From the NCBI GenBank assembly GCA_949128115.1, contig OX421962.1, forward strand, positions 42,555,745 through 42,619,744: a DNA stretch of 64,000 bases. The letters are read 5' to 3'. The position numbers and the translations under genes are program-made. How positions within the stretch are numbered: the first letter of the stretch is position 1; every line of letters starts with the position of its first letter. Source of the stretch: Anaspis maculata. Taxonomy: Eukaryota; Arthropoda; Insecta; Coleoptera; Scraptiidae. The notes beneath the pieces are model-generated. The model searched no databases and was not told the origin of the DNA. It saw only the letters and a program-made list of their open reading frames with translations. Below are positions 23,901 to 34,044 of this stretch, one piece after another.

Positions 23901-24182
23901 TTGATCAGTTCAAATACCATCAGCAGATTTTGCGTTTTTCATGTAGAAATGCATTTCAACAAACAGAGGCCCGTTTGTGTGTGGTTCAACTTTGATTACA
24001 AAGGGATATTTAGACCCTGATGAGGTAGCTTCTTGGGCCGAGTAAATTTCACCAAAGCCTCCTTTCCCTATAGAGGGCCCCAGACGCCATTCCTTTTTGG
24101 CCATATCCTTTACAATTACGCCAGCAGGTATGGGTTCTGGCATTTTGTACCCATTCTTGGGCTTTTTTGCCTTCGCTGCCAT
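20974..24182 (-). CDS. ball: Vaccinia-related kinase / nucleosomal histone kinase (VRK1, ballchen, NHK-1)
   Basis: VRK1/NHK-1 is a nuclear Ser/Thr kinase acting on histone H2A and BAF in mitosis and meiosis. Exons read 24182-23918, 23854-23658, 23602-23383, 23321-23142 and 22040-20974; all junctions are GT/AG and phase-consistent, giving 642 residues. Visible are the glycine loop IGKGGFGEIY (38-47), the VIK lysine (64), catalytic YVHADVKGAN (Asp170) and DFG at 192-194 (human VRK1 has DYG). The VRK signatures HDGTIEFLSRDAHQG and RRGDMEILGYNIIHWL follow, with no classical APE motif. The kinase domain ends near PDYNKVRAIF. The remaining roughly 300 residues are a Lys/Glu-rich low-complexity tail, as in fly NHK-1, likely nuclear and chromatin binding. 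The exon 5 acceptor was chosen as GATGTTTCAG because the two upstream AGs give the wrong phase. Intron 4 carries MITE and foldback-arm sequence. The stop lies 265 bp upstream of the eIF2-gamma start on the same strand. Confidence 0.95.
22338..22468. repeat. 131 bp MITE with CCGGGTGTTTATAA ends
   Basis: Ends CCGGGTGTTTATAAACGTCT and, inverted, CGGGGTGTTTATAAGAATCT. Both continue TGTGATCGC, and both sides are flanked by TA. It lies in VRK intron 4. Confidence 0.75.
22471..22690. repeat. Solo arm of the AAGGACCCCGCACG foldback element
   Basis: About 220 bp matching the left arm of 8766-10543 (AAAGGACCCCGCACGATTCC, CCATCGTCCGTTACCC, GGTTCCAACGTAAGTGAGAA), ending abruptly. It lies within VRK intron 4, directly abutting the MITE at 22338-22468. 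Confidence 0.75.
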
Positions 24183-25084
24183 AACAAGGGTTATGAAAAA
24201 GATGACCTGGAAACCGTCAGTTATAATAGCTTAGATGTGGGGTTGGTGAAATTACCTTGACTGAATAGCGTATTTTGAGTGTTCTTTAACGTTGAAAAGA
24301 ATTGGGGAAAAACTTGACCGATATTTCAAGTTTTTGTTTGACGGCTTCGGCTTATCTTTTTATTAGACCATTCTGCTGACAGCTGACAGCGCGGTGAAAA
24401 TTTCAACTGTTTTGAGTTTTGAGTTCAGGGATACCAACCTTGCAACGGGAGTTTCTAAAACGCATGCGGCATGCAAATTGCATGCGGGGCACAAGGGCCC
24501 CTCCGACGGGGCTGATTTTTTGCACACGTGTGCTGCAAGACCTGCAGAGTCTATTCACAAAAAAATCAGCCCCCTACCTATAACATAAGGGTAGTTTACT
24601 CGAAATTGAAGGAGTATAGGCAACCAACAATACATCTACAGGGCTATATTTGGGACTACTGATTCAATGATGGAAATTCATGTAATTTCTACGATCACTC
24701 CAGCCATTGACACCCCCCCCCCCCTTGCTGCACTCAACCCCTCATCATGGAACCACCGCCACCGCCCCCCTGCCCCCACTCACCCCCTCACATGAATTAC
24801 CGCCACCACCCCCTCACCCACTGACCACTGCCCGTCTCGCCTAACTTTTATAACACCCCCCTTTATCAATTCGCCTTCTTGCCATAGCCACTATGCCTCC
24901 CCCCCCCCGCACCCATTCACATCACCACCTTCACACCCTTATAACTATATACAATAGTTTCCCCAGAAAAATTGAAAATCACAATTTCATCTGAGAGGCT
25001 ATAGTTTTTTAATCTATTTTTCCAGCGTAAGAAGCACAAGCAACTTATAAAAGGAAATGCCAAAAATCAGCCCCGCACAGCAGC

Positions 25085-25800
25085 CGAAATAGTGTTTCAC
25101 CCCAGCTTGTCTATTCTGCATGCGGGTTAATAACTTTTGGAGAAAAAATACCAGCGCCTCCAGATTTTTACAGAACCTCTTTATCAGGATGCAGCACATT
25201 TTGGCCTACAAAAACTACCCCTACATCCACCCCTTTGGAGAGGTGTTTTTGAAAAAAATCCCTATCTATCAAGAGGGTGGCTTTTTTTCATGCGTTCTTT
25301 CGCCAAAAAATACAGAACCGACTTATCCAAGAAAATGCCAAGAATCAACCCCGCAAGTCTGATGCAGCCGACGCAGCAGCCGAAAGAGTGTTTCACCCCA
25401 GCTCGTCTATTCTGCATGCGGGTTAATAACTTTTGAAGGAAAAATACCAGCGCCTCCAGATTTTTACAGAACCTCTTTATCAGGATGCAGCACATTTTGG
25501 CCTACAAAAACTACCCCTACATCCACCCCTTTGGAGGGGTGTTTTTGAAAAAAATCCCTATCTATCAAGAGGGTGGCTTTTTTTTATGCGTTCTTTCGCC
25601 AAAAAATACAGAACCGACTTATCCAAGAAAATGACAAGAATCAACCCCGCAAGTCTGATGCAGCCGACGCAGCAGCCGAAAGAGTGTTTCACCCCAGCTC
25701 GTCTATTCTGCATGCGGGTTAATAACTTTTGAAGGAAAAATACCAGCGCCTCCAGATTTTTACAGAACCTCTTTATCAGGATGCAGCACATTTTGGCTTA
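25085..25800. repeat. Tandem array, 296 bp unit, about 2.4 copies (left arm)
   Basis: GCATGCGGGTTAATAACTTT recurs at about 25119, 25415 and 25711 with nearly identical sequence between. Each unit contains GCGCCTCCAGATTTTTACAG and CGCAAGTCTGATGCAGCCGA. Confidence 0.85.
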
Positions 25801-25869
25801 CAAAAACTACTCCTAGAACCACCCCTGGCGAGGGGGGTTTTTAAGAATAATTCATATCTAAGGAAGGAG

Positions 25870-26570
25870 TTGCTTTTTTTCGAATAACGAAATTGAAAAA
25901 AAGTGAAACAGAAATGAGCGACAGGTGGAAGGGAAGGGTTGGACGGTAAGAGTAGGGATAGAAAGGGAATAAGGAAGGTAGGTGAAAAGGTGAAAGAGAT
26001 AAGAGGAAAAGGAAGAGGTGGAAACGGAGTAGGCAAGGTGTAGGAAGATGAAAAGGGAAAAGAGAATGGAGTGAAAAGAGTGAAGAGGCAAAAAGAGGGG
26101 AGGGTTGGAGGAAGGGGGGAAACGAAGTTGGCAATGTGAAGGAAGAGAAAAAAGGGAACGAAAAGGGGAGAAGGAGAAAGGGTAGGGAGTGAATAAGGAG
26201 GGGGCGGTAGTAGGGGAGGGAAAGGAAAGGTGGGTTGTAGAAAATGGGGGGGAACGGTAATGTGAACGAAGAGTTGAAGGGGGAAGAAAAGAATGGGTAG
26301 AGAAAGTCAGGGAGGAAACAGGAAGGGAGGGTAATATGGGGGTGGGGAAGGGAAGGTGAGTCGCCTGAAGGTGGGGGGGCAACTGGGTTAGGTTACAGGA
26401 AGAAGAAAAGGGAAAATGAGATAAAAGTATGAGTAACACTCTGGCATGGAGTAAAGGAGTGTGGTGGTAAATTGATAAAAGGGTGGGAGGGGCAAGGAGG
26501 GGAGATGAAAAGCAAGGAGGGACATAGGGAAGATCATGTAATTCCAGGAAAGCTGAGGAAAAAGGGAATA
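25870..26570. repeat. Purine-rich (GA) low-complexity tract
   Basis: About 700 bp of almost unbroken A/G on the plus strand (GGAAGGG, GAAAAGGG phrases). The long Ser/Pro/Leu frames on the other strand are by-products. Confidence 0.7.
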
Positions 26571-26594
26571 GCAGATAGATGTACTTGCTGGGAT

Positions 26595-26815
26595 TGAAAT
26601 TCTCGTTGCGCGGGTCGGGCGCGTGAATGAGAAAACGAAACCGTGATCATCGTCTTCGATGTCGTCGCGGAAATGAGACGTCAGAATCGTCGCGTAAATA
26701 AGATGTCGGAATCGTCGCAGAAATGAAATGTTGAAAATGTTACGTAAATAAGACGTCTGAATCGTCGCGGAAATGAGACGTAGTAACAGATTCGAAAATA
26801 AGACGTCCAATCAGA
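26595..26815. repeat. Imperfect minisatellite, ATCGTCGCGGAAATGAGACGTC-like unit
   Basis: Six or so units of about 27 bp: TCGTCGCGGAAATGAGACGT, TCGTCGCGTAAATAAGATGT, TCGTCGCAGAAATGAAATGT, and so on. Confidence 0.7.
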
Positions 26816-27117
26816 CTGGCTTAAAAAAAAACACTCGGTACCTTGTGCATCCTCCTTGTTGGAAGGAAGAAATGTTTCTTGGGTTTTTTGTTCCTCTTGA
26901 CCATCCGCGTTCAGCCGTATACGTCTTTACGGTCGACGATCTTCACTATAGCTCATCTCCTGCTTTCTCTTCTTAGCAACACTCAATATCCCTATCTCAA
27001 CCCCAACAACCCCATCCCCAGCAGCAACATCCCCATACTCAGCCCTTCTTTTAATACCCTCCCTCTCTTCGAGCTTTCCTCATCCTCCCCCTTGATTTTT
27101 TGTTTCAATTTTCAATA

Positions 27118-28543
27118 CAGGGTGGACCAACGAAAACACAACAGAGGGTTTCCAGGGCATTCCACCTCATTTTTTATAAAAAAGCTCGGACAGGTCGATT
27201 TTCATATATGTAGAGGGGGACATCTAAAACATAGGTACATTGAGGAATTCCTATCTTTAGCCTCCTCACCCCCACCCACCCAGGACTCCATGAAATGACA
27301 CCACCCACTTTACGATAAATCAAATTGAAGAGAATCAAATTCTCTTGCTGAAGAAACATTTCCGTAATTTTCAACCCCAACCCTACCGCACAGCATGGAG
27401 GGAGAAAAATTTTTGTGCAAAAAGTGCCACTCAAATTCACTCCTTCACTCCCCCACCCCAACTTCTAAATCTAAAATAACACTACCTACTTTGTGATACA
27501 TCAAATTGAGAAGATTCCAATTTGTTGTATTTCTGCGTTGAAGCCATTTTTTTTTGTTCGACAATATTCAGACTGACTAACTGACAGCTGCGTACTTTTT
27601 GGCTTGTCTGTCATTCATCACGGTCAACTCAATTTTTGGAAAAAAAAAAACTAAAATATAGCAAATTTTGTGAATATTTCCGATTATCTCGAAAAATGGA
27701 GTTTGAGGGTGGGTTACCCCCAGTAAAAATGAAAGAGGATAGAACAAGCTATCAGATAACATTAAAAAATTAGAGGCATGACGTTTGAAAAAAAAAATAG
27801 TCATGATAAATACTTTGAAAATTATAAAGTTTGATTTTTTTGTGAATTGAAATTCTTTGACAATGAAATATTGGTCTTCCACTTGAGTATCACCATGTCA
27901 ACTTTCATCTCTTAGTTTTGGAAAGCAAGGCCGCTACGATTTTTTCAAGAAAACTGTGAAAATGCGATTTCTTTCAATTTTTAATTTTTTGTTGGTAGCA
28001 CTGTCCATAGAAGACGCACTGTCACACAATTTAAAAACAGAAATACAGGCATAAGACAATTGAAGAAGCTGAACACTCTGAACAGTGAAATGCAAAAAAA
28101 TATAGGTGTTCTATTTTAAAAAAATGACGTTTCGCTAATTCTGTCAAAATGGGACACCTGTATAGCTGAAGATAATTTTAGGTTATGGGTCTTATCAAAC
28201 CATATAACTTTTCTCCCACATCTTTTTCTCTATCTTGAACGGTATGGCCGCTATTGGATAATTACGCTAGGATTGACCACCTCGTATATATTGCATGATG
28301 AATTTCCACCTCTAACCCCCTTACCGCCTCCAACCCGCCCAATGGGTGGTGTCATTTTGGATTATGGAGGTGAGTGGGTGGGGGTGAGAAGGCTGGCGAA
28401 GATGGGAATTACTCAATGTACCTTTAGATGTCAAGATGTCCCCCTCTACGCATATATGAAAATCGACCTGTCCGAGCTTTTTTCAAAAAAATGAGGTGAA
28501 ATGCCCTGAAAACCCTCTGTTGTGTTTTCGTTGGTCCACCCTG
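27118..28543. mobile_element. Terminal-inverted-repeat element, CAGGGTGG(A/C)CCAACG family, second full copy
   Basis: CAGGGTGGACCAACGAAAAC and its inverse, with TA on both sides, same family as 1339-3013 but without the LINE. It lies at the symmetry centre of the 24440-30430 palindrome: the arm sequence resumes in mirror image on each side (27060-27115 versus 28546-28610). No transposase. Confidence 0.75.
28142..28287. repeat. 145 bp repeat bounded by CACCTGTA-type motifs (copy 1)
   Basis: GGGACACCTGTATAGCTGAA, CATATAACTTTTCTCCCACA, CTCTATCTTGAACGGTA and AATTACGCTAGGAT are shared in the same order with 58754-58896. It lies inside the 27118-28543 element. Confidence 0.7.
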
Positions 28544-28844
28544 TATGAAAAATTTGAACAAAAATTAAGAGGGAGGATGAGGAAAGCTCGGAGAGGGGGA
28601 GGGTATTGGAAGAAGGGCTTGCGTCGGCTGCATCGAACTTGCGGGGTTTATTCTTGGCATTTCCTTGGATTAGTCGGTTGTGTATTTTTTTGTGAGAGAA
28701 AATGCACAAAAAAAAGCAACCCCCTCGATAAATATGAATTTTTCTCGAAAACATCCCTCGCCAGGGGTGATTATAGAGGTAGTTTTCCTATGCCATAAGG
28801 TGCTGCAGCCTGGTAAAGAACTCCTGTGGAAATCTGGAGGCTGT

Positions 28845-29815
28845 GGTGTTTTTCCTTCAAAAGTTATTAACCCGCATGCAGAATAGACGAGCTGGGGTGA
28901 AACACTCTTTCGGCTGCTGTGTCGGCTGCATCAGACTTGCGGGGTTGATTCTCGGCATTTTCTTGGATAATTCGGTTGTGTATTTTTCAGCGAAAGAACG
29001 CATGAAAAAAAGCCACCCTCTTGATAGATAGGGATTTTTTTCAAAAACACCCCTCCAAAGGTGTGGCTTTAGGGGTAGTTTTTCTATGCCAAAAGGTGCT
29101 GCAGCCTGAGAAATAGGTTCTGTGAAAATCTGGAGGCGCTGGTATTTTTTTTTTCAAAAGTTATTAACCCGCATGCAGAATAGACAAGCTGGGGTGAAAC
29201 ACTCTTTCGGCTGCTGCGTCGGCTGCATCAGACTTGCGGGGTTGATTCTTGGCATTTTCTTGGATAATTCGGTTGTGTATTTTTCAGCGAACGAACGCAT
29301 GAAAAAAAGCCATCCTCTTGATAGATAGGGATTTTTTTCAAAAACACCCCTCCAAAGGTGTGGCTTTAGGGGTAGTTTTTCTATGCCAAAAAGTGCTGCA
29401 GCCTGAGAAATAGGTTCTGTGAAAATCTGGAGGCGCTGGTATTTTTTTTTCAAAAGTTATTAACCCGCATGCAGAATAGACAAGCTGGGGTGAAACACTC
29501 TTTCGGCTGCTGCGTCGGCTGCATCAGACTTGCGGGGTTGATTCTTGGCATTTTCTTGGATAATTCGGTTGTGTATTTTTCAGCGAAAGAACGCATGAAA
29601 AAAAGCCATCCTCTTGATAGATAGGGATTTTTTTCAAAAACACCCCTCCAAAGGTGTGGCTTTAGGGGTAGTTTTTCTATGCCAAAAGGTGCTGCAGCCT
29701 GAGAAATAGGTTCTGTGAAAATCTGGAGGCGCTGGTATTTTTTTTTCAAAAGTTATTAACCCGCATGCAGAATAGACAAGCTGGGGTGAAACACTCTTTC
29801 GGCTGCTGCGCGGGG
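28845..29815. repeat. Tandem array, about 296 bp unit, about 3.3 copies (right arm, inverted)
   Basis: AAAGTTATTAACCCGCATGC recurs at about 28858, 29157, 29453 and 29749. Units are inverted relative to the left-arm array and have diverged from it (TCCAAAGGTGTGGCTTTAGG replaces the left version). Confidence 0.85.
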
Positions 29816-30430
29816 TTGATTTTTGGCATTTCCTTTTACAAGTTGCTTGCGCACCTTACGCTGGAAAAATAGATTAAAAAACTACAACCTCTCAGATGAA
29901 ATTGTAATTTTCAATTTTTCTGGGGAAGTTGAAATAGTTGTATATAAGGGTGTGAAGGTGGTGATGTGAATGGGTGAGGGGGGGGGAGGCATAGTGGTTA
30001 TGGCAAGAAGGCGAATTGATAAAGGGGGGTGTTATAAAAGTTAGGCGAGACGGGCAGAGTGGTCAGTGGGTGAGGGGGTGGTGGCGGTAATTCATGTGAG
30101 GGGGTGAGTGGGGGCAGGGGGGTGGTGGCGGTGGTTCCTGGATGAGGGGTTGAGTGCAGCAAGGGGGGGGGGTGTCAATGGCTGGAGTGATCGTAGAAAT
30201 TACATGAATTTCTGACCCGAATCACTGTTGGTGTATTGTTGGTTGCCTATACCCCTTCAATTTCGAGTAAACTACCCTTATGTTAAAGGTAGGGGGCTGA
30301 TTTTTTGTGGATAGACTCTGCAGGTCTTGCAGCACACGTGTGCAAAAAATCAGCCCCGTGGGAGGGGCCCTTGTGCCTCGCATGCAATTTGCATGCCGCA
30401 TGCGTTTTAGTGACACCCCCTTGCAACTGC

Positions 30431-31135
30431 AACAACATTTTTGCGTGATTGGATATCCGTGGATTGGATATAACGCCGCAAAATATAAAGGATGAGTCAC
30501 TAAAAAATTCACAAAATCCCATGATTTGCACGCACTAAAACTACCCGCTACAAGGTTAATTTTTTTTCAAGAAGTAACCAAAGACGCAGGAACGTATAGG
30601 CAACTAACAATACACCACAAGCTAGGAAATGGAGTAGTTAGTTGAACCCGTTGAGCCACAGGTTCGTGGTTGAGCCCAATCACAGATAGCCCAATGCCCA
30701 TTATGTAAATGTAATGAACGTTGAACCACATACCATCTTACCCATCCCGAGCTTCACTTTAATGAATCAGCTAACGAATCCAGCAAGCCTGAATCGAAAT
30801 CTCCGGGTTTTGTGGCTCATTTATTTCCGAGTCGGAATCTCCAGCCACTATCCTAATCTTTTAGGATTAAAAAAAAAAACAAGAGGCAATAACTGGTTCT
30901 TGAACATTTTCCAATCTTTTTTTTCTAATTTCCCGAGATTTTCCCTGTTGAACATGTAAAGCCAGCCTATGTAGGTTATCAAGACCGGATTTAAATGGTG
31001 TTATTAATTGACACTGTGAAATTTGAAATCTGTATCTTGAAAATTGGAGAAATTATCGCAACTGTAAGTTTTCGCGCGGACACCCGGTATGTTTTGAAAT
31101 TCCATTTACTAGATATAAAAAAATATACCCAATTA
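30431..31135. other. Intergenic stretch without recognised features
   Basis: Between the giant palindrome and the next foldback. AT-rich, no credible frame. Confidence 0.4.
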
Positions 31136-31941
31136 CAGGGTGTCCCAGCTAAAACAATCCAACGCGATTTTCTCAGAAAATATCAAGGCAACAAGAAAAA
31201 ATTTTCAATTGGAGGGAAGCGTTAACTTTTAGCTTTCTTTTGAGGGGGCGCCGATGTTTGTAGGTGTTCTAGTCCCCAAGAAAATGGAATTTGAATCTAG
31301 CGAGTCACAAGAATCCAAAAATTCATGACCGACGAAACAAAATACTTCAAATGAAAAAAATCCTTTTTCTCTGGGCTTTCTTTTGATGTGTCGCCGATGT
31401 CTGTGTACCTGGCCCAATAAGCCAGAAATTCTGCCTCAAAGTCCAGCAAACACAATAATCGGAATTCATAACGACGTCACCGATATCACACTTGTTGATT
31501 TTCACATCAGCCAGTATTCACTGCTATGGAGAATCCAGGTACCTATGTTGAGTAAAAAAGTGTTAGTAACGGCTGGTGTTAAGATCAACAAGTGTGTGAT
31601 CGGTGACAAGGATTCCGATTATTGTGTTTGCTGGACTTTGAGGCAGAATTTCTGGCGTATTGGTCCAAGTATAGACAACAGCGACATATCAATGGAAAGC
31701 CCAGAGAAATCGGATTTTTTTTCATCTGAAGTATTTTGTTTTATCGGTCATGAATTTTCGAATTCTTGTGACTCGCCCGATTCAAATTGCATTTTCTTGA
31801 AAACTAGAGCACCTACAAGCATCGGCGCCCCCTCAAAAGGAAGCTAAAAGATCAGGCTTTCCCCCCAATTGAAATTTTTTTCTTGTTGCCTTGATATTTT
31901 CTGAGAAAATCGCGCTAGATTGCTTTAGCTGGAACACCCTG
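31136..31941. repeat. 806 bp foldback element, CAGGGTGTCCCAGCTAAA ends
   Basis: TA then CAGGGTGTCCCAGCTAAAAC at the left; the inverse GTTTTAGCTGG-type end then TA at the right. Arms of about 300 bp (GGCAACAAGAAAAAATTT, GGGGGCGCCGATGTTTGTAG). The open frame of 154 codons across it is a by-product of the palindrome. Confidence 0.75.
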
Positions 31942-32587
31942 TATATACACAGGTGAATCATAAATTTTGAATATCCGGTATTCTTCAAAAACACTAGCAC
32001 AAAATTTCCGGGTTCTTAAGCTGCATGATGTAAAGCAACAAATAACATTATGATTATCATTTCCATAGAAAACTTTCTAAGTTGTATTCCTAAAAAAAAA
32101 CTCGCCTCTCTTATACAGGATGCTTCACTTTTTTTGTCACTGTTTTAAGAGATGGTAAAGCATAAAAAAATAAGTAAGTACTTTCGCAAAAAAAAATTCA
32201 AAACATGAATAAAAAATTAAAATTACAAATTTTACAAACGTATAATAGTGAGAATGATAAAATGAAAAAAAAAAAAGTCAATATTTTTCAGGCACTATCT
32301 TGAAGCGTTTCTCTAAGCTGCCCTGGACTTTTATTATGGTTGGTTCAGAGCATCCTGTGTATAGTTATAGTTTTTATGATCAACAGATTTCCATGAAAGC
32401 ACGCCACATTTTCTTAAAAGCAATTTTCTGGACAAGACTTCCTATTAAACACACCGTGACGTGGGAAGATGGACTGGTTCATCCCACATCACAATATTGC
32501 AAGCCTGAAAAAAGCCTCCAGATGTAGCTCTCTGCTTTTATGTGTGTGGCTAAGATTCAGACAAGATTTCATTAAATTTTGTATGGA
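31942..32587. other. Intergenic stretch downstream of OSCP
   Basis: AT-rich with poly-A runs. No gene recognised on either strand. Confidence 0.4.
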
Positions 32588-32593
32588 TTTATT
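32588..32593 (-). terminator. Polyadenylation signal of OSCP
   Basis: AATAAA on the minus strand 45 bp past the OSCP stop codon. Confidence 0.65.
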
Positions 32594-32637
32594 TAACATC
32601 TACAGAAACTGCTCCTGGATACTCCCGACAATTACAT

Positions 32638-33455
32638 TTAAACAACAGTACTGATGATCTCAGTGTACTTCTTAATCTTGCTGGCGACGCTCATATCAAC
32701 ATATCGGTCACCAATGCTGACAATCATGCCTCCAATGATGGATGGATCAACTTTGGTGGTCAAGAAAATCTCCCTCTCATTGGACTTGAGGAACGACTTC
32801 AAGACTCCTTCCAGTTTGGATTTCTGAGAGGAATCCAATTCCTTGGCGGTGATCACTTCGCATGTTACCTAACGATGAAAACAATTTAATATAACTCCTT
32901 ACTTTTTCCAACAGGAGCATACCTCTCCACGGTGAGCAGACATGATGACCTTGAAAGCGTTGATTACTCCATTTAAATTCTTGAGTCGTCCGTTCTCTGC
33001 CAGAAGTTGAAGCAAGTTGGAGGACTGGGGGTTCAGTGAAATTTTTGAGGCGACAGCCTTCAAGGTTTCACTTTTATGTGAACGTTTGATGGTTGGGTTT
33101 CGGATGAACTCGTTCAGCTTAGCATCGCTCTTCATCGACGCCTGGAACTTGACCAGATCTTTTTCAACTGCATCCAGAGTTTTCTGTTTGCTGGCAGCCG
33201 AGAACAGGGCGGTGGCGTATCGGCCGTCAATGCCGAACACCTGAACTGGGGGCTTGACCATTTGATTGGTGATGTTGCTGGTGCTGAATGAACGCACCTA
33301 AAGACAGAAAAAGGGGGCTAGACTGGGAGAATGATCCAGGATTTTCAGCAGCAAAGCATTATGTAACAACTCGGTATCACAAAAAAATCTTGTAACAAGT
33401 GTCAGTAGCGATAGCATATGATACTAACCAGCATGGTGAGTTTGTTTGAAGCCAT
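32638..33455 (-). CDS. ATPsynO: ATP synthase subunit O, mitochondrial (oligomycin sensitivity-conferring protein, OSCP)
   Basis: OSCP caps the F1 head of mitochondrial ATP synthase and links it to the peripheral stalk. Three coding exons: 33455-33429 (MASNKLTML, only 27 bp), 33297-32923 and 32868-32638, all in phase 0, giving 210 residues (normal for the family). The N-terminus is an Arg/Ser-rich mitochondrial presequence (VRSFSTSNIT). The core shows VFGIDGRYATALFSAA, NPTIKRSHKSE, LLAENGRL and SAHRGEV. The last exon holds VDPSIIGGMIVSIGDRYVDMSV, the conserved C-terminal signature. The gene is divergent from Cullin-5, with 589 bp between the two start codons, so they probably share a promoter region. 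A polyadenylation signal lies at 32593-32588. No frameshift or missing segment is seen. Confidence 0.96.
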
Positions 33456-34044
33456 TTCGCTGGAATAAACAGTAATTATTGCTTATTTCAATAATTTTTG
33501 ATTACTGAATAAGCGCTGAAACGTCAACCACCTTTGACTTTTCTCACCCCAAAACCAGAGAATCTCAAAACTAGGGACTTTCATTTCTGTCCCTGATGAA
33601 ACGTCAAAGATAAGCTTCACCATTCCCAAGAGATTGAAATAGTATATCGAAATCGTGCTTCTAGTTGCATCTATCCTGCTCTAGGAGGATCCTGCTACAG
33701 ATTATTCTGAATAGATTTCACACTTCCACAGATTTAGACCTTTATCTTTATTAATAACTCACAGGGTTGGCACCAGAGAGTTGGCACCACTTATTCCCCG
33801 TGCTGTTGTTGACGTATTTGGATTTGGCAGATCTGACGTCATTCGCGCATCACGCATCTGCGTCTGCGATTGACATTTAATTGGGCGATAAGAGTCCAAA
33901 ATTGTAAAATTTTATCGTTATGAGTTCGGCACTTTGGTGCTCTCGAGGTGCTCGTTGAACAATTTCGTACAACAGAAATGCCAATACATATCACTTCCAA
34001 CCCAGACATTTAGTTTTAAGAGTGTACATGTGCTAACCTATAAA
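33456..34044. promoter_or_regulatory. Shared divergent promoter region between OSCP and Cullin-5
   Basis: The start codons of two housekeeping genes face away from each other with 589 bp between them. No repeat family found elsewhere in the window intrudes here, unlike the neighbouring intergenic DNA. I see no clear TATA box; start sites cannot be placed. The shared use is inferred from geometry only. Confidence 0.55.

Larger units (their letters stand above)
24440..30430. repeat. Giant palindromic (foldback) element, about 6 kb, with tandem arrays in both arms
   Basis: The left end (ACGCATGCGGCATGCAAATT, GGGGCTGATTTTTTGCACAC, ACATAAGGGTAGTTTACTCG) reappears inverted at 30230-30425. Moving inward, both arms have a C/G-strand-biased tract (24700-24960 and 29935-30190), then 296 bp tandem repeats, then a CTCGAGC-like block (27020-27100 and 28560-28620). 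The left arm alone carries the purine-rich tract and the CGTCGCG minisatellite. The TA-flanked element 27118-28543 sits at the centre. No transposase was found. Confidence 0.8.

Noticed and set aside
25858..26439. 193 codon Ser/Pro/Leu/His-rich minus frame
   Set aside because: Lies in the purine-rich tract; low-complexity sequence avoids stops on that strand.
25137..29749. Repeated 77-99 codon frames (KKYQRLQIFTEP and FCKNLEALVFF types)
   Set aside because: They repeat exactly with the 296 bp unit on both strands and resemble no protein; by-products of the array.
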